Source of the DNA: DASZQY01 sp048498575
Lineage (GTDB): Bacteria > Pseudomonadota > Alphaproteobacteria > Rhizobiales > Kaistiaceae
NCBI GenBank assembly: GCA_048498575.1
Contig: JBEHXS010000124.1
Coordinates: forward strand, 1-7,821
Direction: 5' to 3'
DNA length: 7,821 nt
Positions 1 through 5,595 of the stretch are shown piece by piece. The number at the start of each line of letters is the position of its first letter. Position 1 is the stretch's first letter. A model generated the notes under the pieces. That model saw nothing but the letters and a program-made list of their open reading frames with translations, ran no database searches and had not been told where the DNA came from. Both the position numbers and the translations under genes were made by a program.

Positions 1-735
1 GCCGCTCGCGATGCGCGGGTCGTAGACGACGGTGACACGGCCGGACGGCATCTGCCGCGGATTCAGGCGGCGGACGGCGCGATTGCCGGCGTTGCGGCCA
101 ATGGTCTCCGGGTCGTCGAGATCGGCGCGGTAAACCTTGCTGTCGTGATCGTAGTCGCGCTCCATGCCGGTGCCGCTGCCGGCGATGACCGAGGCGGAGA
201 GGCCGAAGCGGGAGGTGAGGTAGGAGCCGGCGAAGCCATCGGAGGTGGCGAGGACGAGGCCGCCCAGCGACCAGCCGGCGCCGGCGCCGCCGGAATTCGT
301 GACGCCGGGCACGGCGCGCGCGGCATCCTCGGCGGCGAGCGCCATCTCCGTGAGCTCGGCGGCGGTCGGGATCGTGGTGTCGAGCATGTCGCGGTCGGGG
401 AACGTCGTGGCCAGACGCGCCTTGTCGGCGAGGCCGGCGTACTTGTCCTCAGGCGCGACCTTGGCCATGGCGACGGCGCGGGCGGCGAGCTCGGCGGGGT
501 CGGTCAGGACATTGGCCGAGACGATGGCGGAGCGCTTGCCGACAAAGACGCGAAGGTTGAAGTCGTTGCCCTCGGAGCGGCCGGTTTCCTCGACCTTGCC
601 GAGGCGGACGTCGATGCCGAGCGACACGCCACGGACGCAGACGGCATCAGCGGCATCGGCGCCGGCGCGGCGGGCGGCGGCGACAAGGCTCGCGGCCTTA
701 TCGGTGAGATCGGCCTGGTCGAAAATCTCGTTCAT
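1..735 (-). CDS. pmbA: PmbA/TldE family metalloprotease component, N-terminal 245 residues (truncated by window edge)
   Basis: TldD and PmbA (TldE) form a cytoplasmic complex that trims small peptides, for example modified microcin precursors and CcdA; TldE is the partner that lacks the catalytic metal site. The visible 245 codons cover the N-terminal domain. Family-like stretches are VEETGRSE with NLRVFVGKR (about residues 48-67), AVAMAKVAPEDKYAGLAD (about 87-104), and the run from GGLVLATSDGF to GTGMERDYDHDSKVY, typical of the PmbA rather than the TldD branch. The reading frame is open to base 1, so roughly the C-terminal 200 residues of a usual ~450-residue protein lie outside. The ATG at 735 is preceded by AAGGA (747-751), 11 bases upstream. 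It follows rsmD by 52 bases on the same strand and may share its transcript. Assignment to PmbA rather than TldD rests on the N-terminal half only. Confidence 0.9.
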   Translation of the reverse strand, partial: MNEIFDQADLTDKAASLVAAARRAGADAADAVCVRGVSLGIDVRLGKVEETGRSEGNDFNLRVFVGKRSAIVSANVLTDPAELAARAVAMAKVAPEDKYAGLADKARLATTFPDRDMLDTTIPTAAELTEMALAAEDAARAVPGVTNSGGAGAGWSLGGLVLATSDGFAGSYLTSRFGLSASVIAGSGTGMERDYDHDSKVYRADLDDPETIGRNAGNRAVRRLNPRQMPSGRVTVVYDPRIASG

Positions 736-787
736 CGGAATAGGCTTCCTTGGCAGGCTCTTGGGGCGAGCGGTCGCGTGCCCTGAT

Positions 788-1354
788 CTATGGTCTGGCA
801 GGGCCGGCGACAAGGAAATGGACGGCGGTGTCGCCGATGTGGCGCGTTTCGGCCGCGGCGAGGCCGGGGATCGGCGCAATTGTGGCATTCGCCGCCTCCT
901 CCAGGACAACCACGGCACCGGGCGTGAGCCAGCCGCCGGCAAGGGCGGAGACGAGCGCGCGCTCGCCCAGCCCCTTGCCGTAGGGCGGATCGGCGAAGAC
1001 CAGCGAGAACGGCTGGACCGTCCCGGTCGGCCCGAGATTGGTGGCGTCGCGGCGGAAGATGCGGGTGCGGCCAGTGAGGCCGAAGGCCTCGACGTTGCCG
1101 CGGATCAGGCCCCTCGCCTCCGCCCCTTCCTCGACGAAGAGGACGGAAGCGGCGCCGCGCGACAGCGCCTCGATGCCGAGCGCGCCGGTGCCGGCGAAGA
1201 GATCGAGGACGCGGGCGCCGCGGACCGGATCGCCGTACGAATGGACCAGGATGTCGAAGACGGTCTGGCGGACGCGATCGGCGGTCGGGCGGATCGCCTC
1301 GCCGGCAGGCGTCAGCAGCGGCCGGCCGCGGAACTCACCGGCGACGACGCGCAC
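788..1354 (-). CDS. rsmD: 16S rRNA (guanine(966)-N(2))-methyltransferase RsmD
   Basis: RsmD methylates N2 of G966 in 16S rRNA in the assembling 30S subunit, using S-adenosylmethionine. The 188-residue product has the family's usual length. It begins MRVVAGEFRGRPL, followed by the RPTADRVRQTVFDIL segment (23-36). The SAM-binding motif I is VLDLFAGTGALGIEALSRGA (49-68), an acidic residue (E75) ends the next strand, and the N6/N2-type catalytic motif is DPPYGKG (122-128). The start codon is GTG at 1354, with AGGGA (1360-1364) 5 bases upstream. This start lies inside the end of rluB, so the two genes overlap by 20 bases and translation is probably coupled. All motifs expected for an active enzyme are present. 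Confidence 0.95.
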   Translation of the reverse strand: MRVVAGEFRGRPLLTPAGEAIRPTADRVRQTVFDILVHSYGDPVRGARVLDLFAGTGALGIEALSRGAASVLFVEEGAEARGLIRGNVEAFGLTGRTRIFRRDATNLGPTGTVQPFSLVFADPPYGKGLGERALVSALAGGWLTPGAVVVLEEAANATIAPIPGLAAAETRHIGDTAVHFLVAGPARP

Positions 1355-2186
1355 GCGGGTCCCTGCCCTTCGGCGCCGGCGGCGGCGCCTTCACGGCCGG
1401 TGCGGGCTGGCGCACCGGCGCCTCGAAATCGGCGCCGGCGGCGGTGGCGAGCTTGTCGCCCAGCTGATCGCGAAGCACGCGGCCGCGAATCTCGCGCGCC
1501 TCGCCTTCGGCAAGATCGCCGAGCTGGAAGGGACCGTACGAGACGCGGATGAGGCGCGTGATCGACAGGCCGAGATGGCCGAGCACGCGCTTGACCTCGC
1601 GGTTCTTGCCTTCGCGGAGCGCCATCATGATCCAGGTGTTGCTGCCCTGGACGCGGTCGAGCGTGGCCTCGATGGCCCCGTACATGATGCCCTCGATGGT
1701 GACGCCTTCCTTCAGCGTATCGAGGCTGGCCTGGGTGACCGTGCCGTGGGCGCGAACGCGGTAGCGGCGGAGCCAGCCGGTGGCGGGGAGTTCCAGCACG
1801 CGCGCCAGTCCGCCATCGTTGGTGAGGAGGAGCAAGCCCTCGGTGTTGATGTCGAGGCGGCCGACAGCGACGACGCGCGGCAGGTCCTTCGGCAGCGCGT
1901 CGAAGACCGTCCGGCGGCCCTCCGGATCGCGGGCCGTCGTGACCAGCCCGCGCGGCTTGTGGTAGAGCCACAGCCGCGTCCGCTCGCGTTCCTGGAGCGG
2001 GACGCCGTCGACGGCGATGCGGTCGCGGGCGGTGACATTCAGCGCCGGCGAGACGATTACCTTGCCGTTGACCGCGACGCGGCCTTCGGCGATCCACTTC
2101 TCGGCGTCGCGGCGCGAGCACAGGCCGGCACGGGCGAGCACCTTGGCGATACGGTCGCCGGCAGTTCGGTCAGCGGTTTCGGCCAT
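1335..2186 (-). CDS. rluB: RluB-type 23S rRNA pseudouridine synthase
   Basis: This is an RluB/RluE/RluF/RsuA-family pseudouridine synthase; RluB makes pseudouridine 2605 in helix 89 of 23S rRNA. The 283-residue product has an N-terminal S4 RNA-binding domain (DRIAKVLARAGLCSRRDAEKWI, about residues 11-32, then GRVAVNGKVI). The catalytic domain opens with WLYHKPRGLV (73-82). The signature GRLDINTEGLLLLTNDG (109-125) carries the catalytic aspartate D112. KNREVKRVLGHLGL and RLIRVSYGPFQLG follow. The C-terminus is a proline- and arginine-rich tail of about 30 residues, typical of alphaproteobacterial members. The ATG at 2186 puts the S4 domain at the normal distance from the N-terminus; no convincing Shine-Dalgarno sequence precedes it. 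An open frame continues upstream to 2378 but runs antisense to tadA and is not family-like. RsuA-family paralogues are hard to separate, so RluB specificity is inferred from whole-domain resemblance. Confidence 0.9.
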   Translation of the reverse strand: MAETADRTAGDRIAKVLARAGLCSRRDAEKWIAEGRVAVNGKVIVSPALNVTARDRIAVDGVPLQERERTRLWLYHKPRGLVTTARDPEGRRTVFDALPKDLPRVVAVGRLDINTEGLLLLTNDGGLARVLELPATGWLRRYRVRAHGTVTQASLDTLKEGVTIEGIMYGAIEATLDRVQGSNTWIMMALREGKNREVKRVLGHLGLSITRLIRVSYGPFQLGDLAEGEAREIRGRVLRDQLGDKLATAAGADFEAPVRQPAPAVKAPPPAPKGRDPRARRRR

Positions 2187-2210
2187 GGGCCGGTGATTAG
2201 CAGAGAGGGC

Positions 2211-2219
2211 GGAGCGAGG
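2211..2219 (+). promoter_or_regulatory. Ribosome binding region deciding the tadA GTG start
   Basis: GGAG (2211-2214) and GAGG (2216-2219) lie 11 and 6 bases upstream of GTG 2226. The next in-frame ATG (2241) has its only GAAGG (2235-2239) a single base away, which is too close to serve. This favours the GTG as the start. Confidence 0.45.
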
Positions 2220-2225
2220 CGAGCG

Positions 2226-2669
2226 GTGACGAGCGAAGGCATGGCAATTGCGCTCGCCGAGGCGCGGGAAGCGGCGGCACGCGGCGAGGTGCCGATCGGA
2301 GCCGCAATCGTGCTCGACGGCGCCGTGATCGCACGCGCCGGCAACCGCACGCTCGACGGCGACGACCCGACGGCCCATGCCGAGATCCTGGCGATACGCG
2401 CCGCGGCGGCGGCACTAGGCTCGCAGCGGCTAACCGGCGCCGATCTCTACGTCACGCTGGAGCCGTGCACGATGTGCGCAGCGGCAATCTCGTTCGCGCG
2501 CATCCGCCGGCTCTATTTCGGCGCGCGCGACCCGAAGGGCGGCGCCGTCGAAAGCGGCGTGCGCTTCTTCAGCCAGCCGACCTGCCACCACGCGCCAGAG
2601 GTCTACGGCGGCATCGCCGAGGCGGAGGCCGGGGAAGTGTTGCGGGAATTCTTCCGGGAGCGGCGCTAG
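2226..2669 (+). CDS. tadA: tRNA-specific adenosine deaminase TadA
   Basis: TadA deaminates A34 to inosine at the wobble position of tRNA-Arg(ACG), an essential step in decoding CGN codons. The product is 147 residues from GTG 2226 (142 from ATG 2241). The zinc deaminase motifs are complete: HAE (H51, E53, counting from the GTG) supplies one zinc ligand and the proton shuttle, and PCTMC (80-84) supplies ligands C81 and C84. GEVPIGAAIV (20-29) and the C-terminal FGARDPKGGAVESG with a terminal RxFFRERR helix are family-typical. The GTG start restores the first helix (SEGMAIALAEARE) in the form seen in other alphaproteobacterial TadA proteins, and it has the better ribosome binding site. The gene is divergent from rluB and convergent with the lipoprotein gene, 7 bases between stops. 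An open frame continues far upstream on this strand but is antisense shadow of rluB and rsmD. Confidence 0.95.
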   Translation: MTSEGMAIALAEAREAAARGEVPIGAAIVLDGAVIARAGNRTLDGDDPTAHAEILAIRAAAAALGSQRLTGADLYVTLEPCTMCAAAISFARIRRLYFGARDPKGGAVESGVRFFSQPTCHHAPEVYGGIAEAEAGEVLREFFRERR

Positions 2670-2676
2670 GCGCGGC

Positions 2677-3306
2677 TCACTCGTCGACGTACCACCAGAG
2701 GAACTTCTTGCGCTTCTTCTGGACGGCGGCGGTATTCAGCGGCTCGGTCGGATCGGGCAGGCGGTAGTCAACCGGCGGATCGGTGAGGTACTTGCGCACC
2801 GGGTTGCCATTGGCATCGAGGCTGATGCCGCCACGGGCATCGGCGAAGGCCTTGCGGGCGGCGGCGAGCTGGGCCGGCGTGAGGTCGCCATTCTTGCTCG
2901 GCGAAATGGCGCTCGGAGCGGCAGTGCTGGCGACATAATACTGATTCGGCACGTCGCCGTTGGCGCTTGCGGCGGCCGCGGCGGCCTTTGCCTTGGCGGA
3001 AGCGACGTCGGGGTCGTTCGGCCAGTTCGGTGCGTTCGCCGTATCGGTATCGCTGCCCGGCGGCGGCAGGTCGGCTGTTGACGGCGGCGCGACCAGATTT
3101 GGCCGTGGCGAATAGTCGATCGGATCTTTCTGCTTGCCGGTCAGCATGGCGATGCCGGTGATGTCCTTCAGCGTCTGCATGCCGGGCGAGGTTCCGGTGC
3201 CATACGTATTGCTGGTGCAGGCAGACAGGGCCAGCGCCGCCAGAAGCGGCGCGGCGACGCCCACGCCCTGGGCAGCGCGACGCCATTTACGAGTAATGCC
3301 GGACAT
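2677..3306 (-). CDS. Small Ala/Pro-rich lipoprotein, conserved alphaproteobacterial type, function unknown
   Basis: The 209-residue product starts MSGITRKWRR, then a hydrophobic stretch ending in the lipobox LSAC, so C30 is the predicted lipidation site. Residue +2 is threonine rather than aspartate, compatible with outer-membrane sorting. The mature protein has a YGTG segment (35-38) and TLKDITGIAMLTG (45-57). The region DPIDYSPRPNLVAPP (61-75) with DLPPP (79-83) is followed by an Ala/Lys run (about 102-115), a middle with LTPAQLAAARKAFADARGG, and a basic-aromatic end (KKRKKFLWWYVDE, 197-209). It is low-complexity with no enzymatic motif. The proline-rich segment after the lipidation site recalls the short alphaproteobacterial BamF-like/DUF3035 lipoproteins, but I cannot show homology. 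The ATG at 3306 was chosen because it gives a proper lipoprotein signal; the only purine run upstream is GGGGG at 3319-3323. It lies 138 bases downstream of ribF on the same strand, in a less GC-rich gap that probably holds its own promoter; no confident promoter hexamers were found there. Confidence 0.8.
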   Translation of the reverse strand: MSGITRKWRRAAQGVGVAAPLLAALALSACTSNTYGTGTSPGMQTLKDITGIAMLTGKQKDPIDYSPRPNLVAPPSTADLPPPGSDTDTANAPNWPNDPDVASAKAKAAAAAASANGDVPNQYYVASTAAPSAISPSKNGDLTPAQLAAARKAFADARGGISLDANGNPVRKYLTDPPVDYRLPDPTEPLNTAAVQKKRKKFLWWYVDE

Positions 3307-3444
3307 CCGAATCGCCGACCCCCAAGGACCGATAGCGCCCCTGCGAAAGCCGGGCGACGTTCTGCTCTCAGCCAGAAAACAGGCGAAAATCCGGCCGAGG
3401 CGGGAGCATAGGTAACTCAATCCACACCGACCCACAACCAAGCC

Positions 3445-4500
3445 TCAGGCGACTTCCCGGGCTAATGCACGGTCGATTTCGCTGCCCTCTCCGGCCGCGG
3501 CCAGAACCGCCCGCGCCGCTGCTGCATCGCGGTTCATGGCGGCGATCAGCACCTCGGCGGAATCGAACTTCAGCTCGGGACGAATCCAGCCGAAGAACGA
3601 AACCACGACCTCCTCGCCATAAAGATCGCCCGAAAAATCGAAGGCATGGACCTCGAGCAGCGGGGCGCCGTTATCGAAGGTCGGGCGGCGGCCGAAACTC
3701 GCGACGCCGTCGAGCACCGTGCCATCGGCGCGACGGAGACGCACGGCATAGACGCCGTGGCGGAGCCGGGAGTCTGCCCCCAGCGCGATATTGGCGGTCG
3801 GGAAGCCAAGCTCGCGCCCACGGCGATCGCCGGCGATGACCGTGCCGACGATGAACCAGCGATAGCCGAGGCGCGCATTGGCGGCGGCGATGTCGCCGCC
3901 GGCGAGATCGTCGCGAATGACGGACGAGGAAACCGGCGCGCCGTTCTCCTCACAGATCTCGTCGAGGATGGCGACGGCGAAGCCGCGCCGCGAGCCGGCC
4001 CCGGCCAGCGTCGGCGCCGTGCCCTCGCGGCCGTAGCCGAAGCGGAAATTGAAGCCGACGACGGCGCCGGCGACGTTGAGCCGGCGGATCAGGACGTCGT
4101 CGATGAAGGCATCGGCGGTGTTCGACGCGAAGGTGCGGTTGAATTCGGCGACGACCAGGCCATCGAGGCCGAGCGCGGCGAGCAGCCGCGCCTTGGCCGG
4201 CAGCGGCGTCAGGCGGAAGACCGGCTGGTCGGGCCGGAAGACCGTGCGTGGATGCGGCTCGAAGGTGAGCACGACGGCGGGGACGCCGAGATGGCGCGCC
4301 TCGCGGAGAGCAAGATCGAGCAAGGCCCGGTGGCCGCCGTGGAGGCCATCGAAATTGCCGAGCGCGACGACGCCACCGCGCAGACTGGGCGGCACCGCGG
4401 CGAGCGGATGGGGCACGAGGACACGCGTCGCGCCGGCGGCGTGGAGCCCGGCGGTGGCGAGCGCCGAAGGCGGCGGCGGTGCGGCAGGCGGCAGGGTCAC
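3445..4500 (-). CDS. ribF: Bifunctional riboflavin kinase / FAD synthetase RibF
   Basis: RibF phosphorylates riboflavin to FMN and adenylylates FMN to FAD in the cytoplasm. The 351-residue product has the two expected domains. The N-terminal nucleotidyltransferase domain carries GNFDGLHGGH (48-57; HxGH motif H54/H57), TFEPHPRTVF (79-88), GFNFRFGYGREGT (149-161) and SSSVIR (191-196). The C-terminal flavokinase domain carries GRELGFPTANI (228-238), RHGVYAVRL, and a SFGRRPTFDNG to DFSGDLYGEEV stretch. Length and motifs match an intact enzyme. The start is GTG at 4500, 4 bases after the stop of the HAD gene. It has no clear Shine-Dalgarno sequence, which suggests translational coupling. The first ~25 residues (rich in Pro and Ala) are longer than in many homologues, so a start further in, for example GTG at residue 29, cannot be excluded. 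Confidence 0.95.
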   Translation of the reverse strand: MTLPPAAPPPPSALATAGLHAAGATRVLVPHPLAAVPPSLRGGVVALGNFDGLHGGHRALLDLALREARHLGVPAVVLTFEPHPRTVFRPDQPVFRLTPLPAKARLLAALGLDGLVVAEFNRTFASNTADAFIDDVLIRRLNVAGAVVGFNFRFGYGREGTAPTLAGAGSRRGFAVAILDEICEENGAPVSSSVIRDDLAGGDIAAANARLGYRWFIVGTVIAGDRRGRELGFPTANIALGADSRLRHGVYAVRLRRADGTVLDGVASFGRRPTFDNGAPLLEVHAFDFSGDLYGEEVVVSFFGWIRPELKFDSAEVLIAAMNRDAAAARAVLAAAGEGSEIDRALAREVA

Positions 4501-4504
4501 GACG

Positions 4505-5377
4505 CTACCACGACAGGCGCGTCACCAGCGCACGGGCGCCGAGGCCAGCCGTCTGGAGGAAAGCGTGCACCCTGGCGATATCGGGGCGGTCGCGGTCGCC
4601 GAACACGGCGGCGTGGATGCCGCCGGTGGCGAAGAGAACGTCAAGCCCCTGCGAGACGGCGCCGCGGACATCGGTATCGATGCCGTCGCCGACCGCCAGG
4701 ACCGACGCCTTCGGCACGGGCTTGCCGGCGATGGCGGAGACACGCGCCAGCGCGGTCTCGTAGATCGGGGCGTAAGGCTTGCCGACGATGATCGTCTCGC
4801 CGCCACGCTCGCGGTAACGCTCGGCGAGCGCGCCGGCGCACCAGATCAGCCGATCGCCGCGCTCGACCACAATATCGGGATTGATGCAGAGCATGGGCAC
4901 CGACCTCGCGCGCCACGCGGTGAAGCTGTCGGCGTAATCGTCGGGCGTTTCGCTCTCGTCGTCAAACAGACCGGTGCACGAGACGAGCTCGCAATCGTCC
5001 TCCTCGCCGAATTCCAGATCGAGGCCGAAGTAGATCGGGAGATCGCGTTCGGGGCCGACGTGATAGATGCGCACGCCCGGCCGCGCGGCGAGGACATGAC
5101 GCGCGGCATCGCCCGACGTGATGACATCGTCGAAGGCGGCGCGCGGCACGCCGAGCTTGTCGAGCTGCTCGATCACCGCCGCCTTCGGACGCGGCGCATT
5201 GGTGATGAGGACGACGACGCCCCCTTCCCGCCGGTAGCGCACGAGCGCCTGGGTGGCGAGATCGTGGGCGACGGCGCCATCGTGGACGACGCCCCAGACA
5301 TCGCAGAGCAGCGCGCGGTAAGTCGGCGCGAGCTCGGCGAGGCCGGAAATCATGACGGGATCAGCGACGTTGGCCAT
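4505..5377 (-). CDS. HAD-superfamily subclass IIA hydrolase (TIGR01459-like)
   Basis: The 290-residue product has the HAD class IIA layout: motif I LLCDVWGVVHDG (23-34) with nucleophile D26, motif II ITNAPRP (59-65) with T60, a IIA cap domain (about 80-195), motif III lysine in VGKPYAPIY (199-207; K201), and motif IV GDGIDTD (231-237; D232, D237). Class IIA includes NagD and phosphoglycolate/4-nitrophenyl phosphatases; the substrate of this alphaproteobacterial branch is not known to me. The second motif I position, usually the acid/base Asp of DxD, is Trp (W28), a form I associate with this branch. The gene lies directly upstream of ribF with 4 bases between, a pairing common in Rhizobiales, so a role around flavin nucleotides is possible but unproven. 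ATG 5377 lacks a good ribosome binding site; ATG at residue 9 is an alternative. Confidence 0.88.
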   Translation of the reverse strand: MANVADPVMISGLAELAPTYRALLCDVWGVVHDGAVAHDLATQALVRYRREGGVVVLITNAPRPKAAVIEQLDKLGVPRAAFDDVITSGDAARHVLAARPGVRIYHVGPERDLPIYFGLDLEFGEEDDCELVSCTGLFDDESETPDDYADSFTAWRARSVPMLCINPDIVVERGDRLIWCAGALAERYRERGGETIIVGKPYAPIYETALARVSAIAGKPVPKASVLAVGDGIDTDVRGAVSQGLDVLFATGGIHAAVFGDRDRPDIARVHAFLQTAGLGARALVTRLSW

Positions 5378-5421
5378 GGCGGCCCCGGCTATCCGTCCGC
5401 GCGCCGCGGGTCAAGGCCGGA

Positions 5422-5457
5422 GGCGCCGGGCCGGCCGATCGGGCCGGCCGCGGAGCC
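5422..5457. repeat. GC-only inverted repeat (strong hairpin) with twin GGCCGGCC octamers
   Basis: GGCCGGCC occurs at 5429-5436 and again at 5442-5449, separated by GATCG. Each octamer is self-complementary, so the pair forms an 8-bp all-GC stem with a 5-base loop. The flanks GGCGCC (5422-5427) and GGAGCC (5452-5457) extend it imperfectly, with one G:A mismatch and a small internal loop. It sits 45-80 bases upstream of the HAD gene start and about 140 bases upstream of the sigma-54 activator. No T-run follows on either strand, so it is not a standard intrinsic terminator, and both flanking genes point away from it. It could be a leader structure or a protein site; function is unknown. Confidence 0.5.
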
Positions 5458-5584
5458 ATGACGGGGCGGCGGCGCGACGCCATGACGCCGCAGGGCCTTC
5501 GGCGGTCGATGCTCGAAACGGGACAGGAGCGAGGCCGCCGGTCGCACGGTTTGTTTACCCTGTGGTGGCGATAGTCAGCGCTGG

Positions 5585-5589
5585 TAAGG
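5585..5589 (+). promoter_or_regulatory. Ribosome binding site favouring the GTG 5596 start of the sigma-54 activator
   Basis: TAAGG ends 6 bases before GTG 5596, a good Shine-Dalgarno spacing. The alternative ATG at 5623 has only GGGG (5607-5610) 12 bases upstream. Confidence 0.4.
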
Positions 5590-5595
5590 CGCAGT

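Noticed and set aside
1038..2225. Long plus-strand open frame running into tadA.
   Set aside because: It is antisense to rsmD and rluB, which have full family motifs; long stop-free shadows are expected in GC-rich genes. Only the tadA part is real.
2661..2690. Search for a bidirectional terminator between convergent tadA and the lipoprotein gene.
   Set aside because: The gap is 7 bases and no stem followed by a T-run was found on either strand.
4049..5461. 470-codon plus-strand open frame antisense to ribF and the HAD gene.
   Set aside because: No recognisable domains; the opposite strand carries two intact enzymes with catalytic motifs.
5542..5557. Possible second sigma-54 promoter upstream of the activator (TCGCACG followed by GTTTGTTTA).
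   Set aside because: The -24 half is good, but at the correct spacing the -12 half lacks the GC; TTTG would require a spacer two bases too short.
5458..5574. A 38-codon open frame (ATG to TAG) in the leader of the activator gene.
   Set aside because: No ribosome binding site, arginine-rich composition typical of random GC-rich DNA, and part of it abuts the hairpin; nothing supports translation.
5551..5575. Possible sigma-70 promoter TTGTTT ... GATAGT before the activator gene.
   Set aside because: The spacer is only 13 bases and the -10 is weak.
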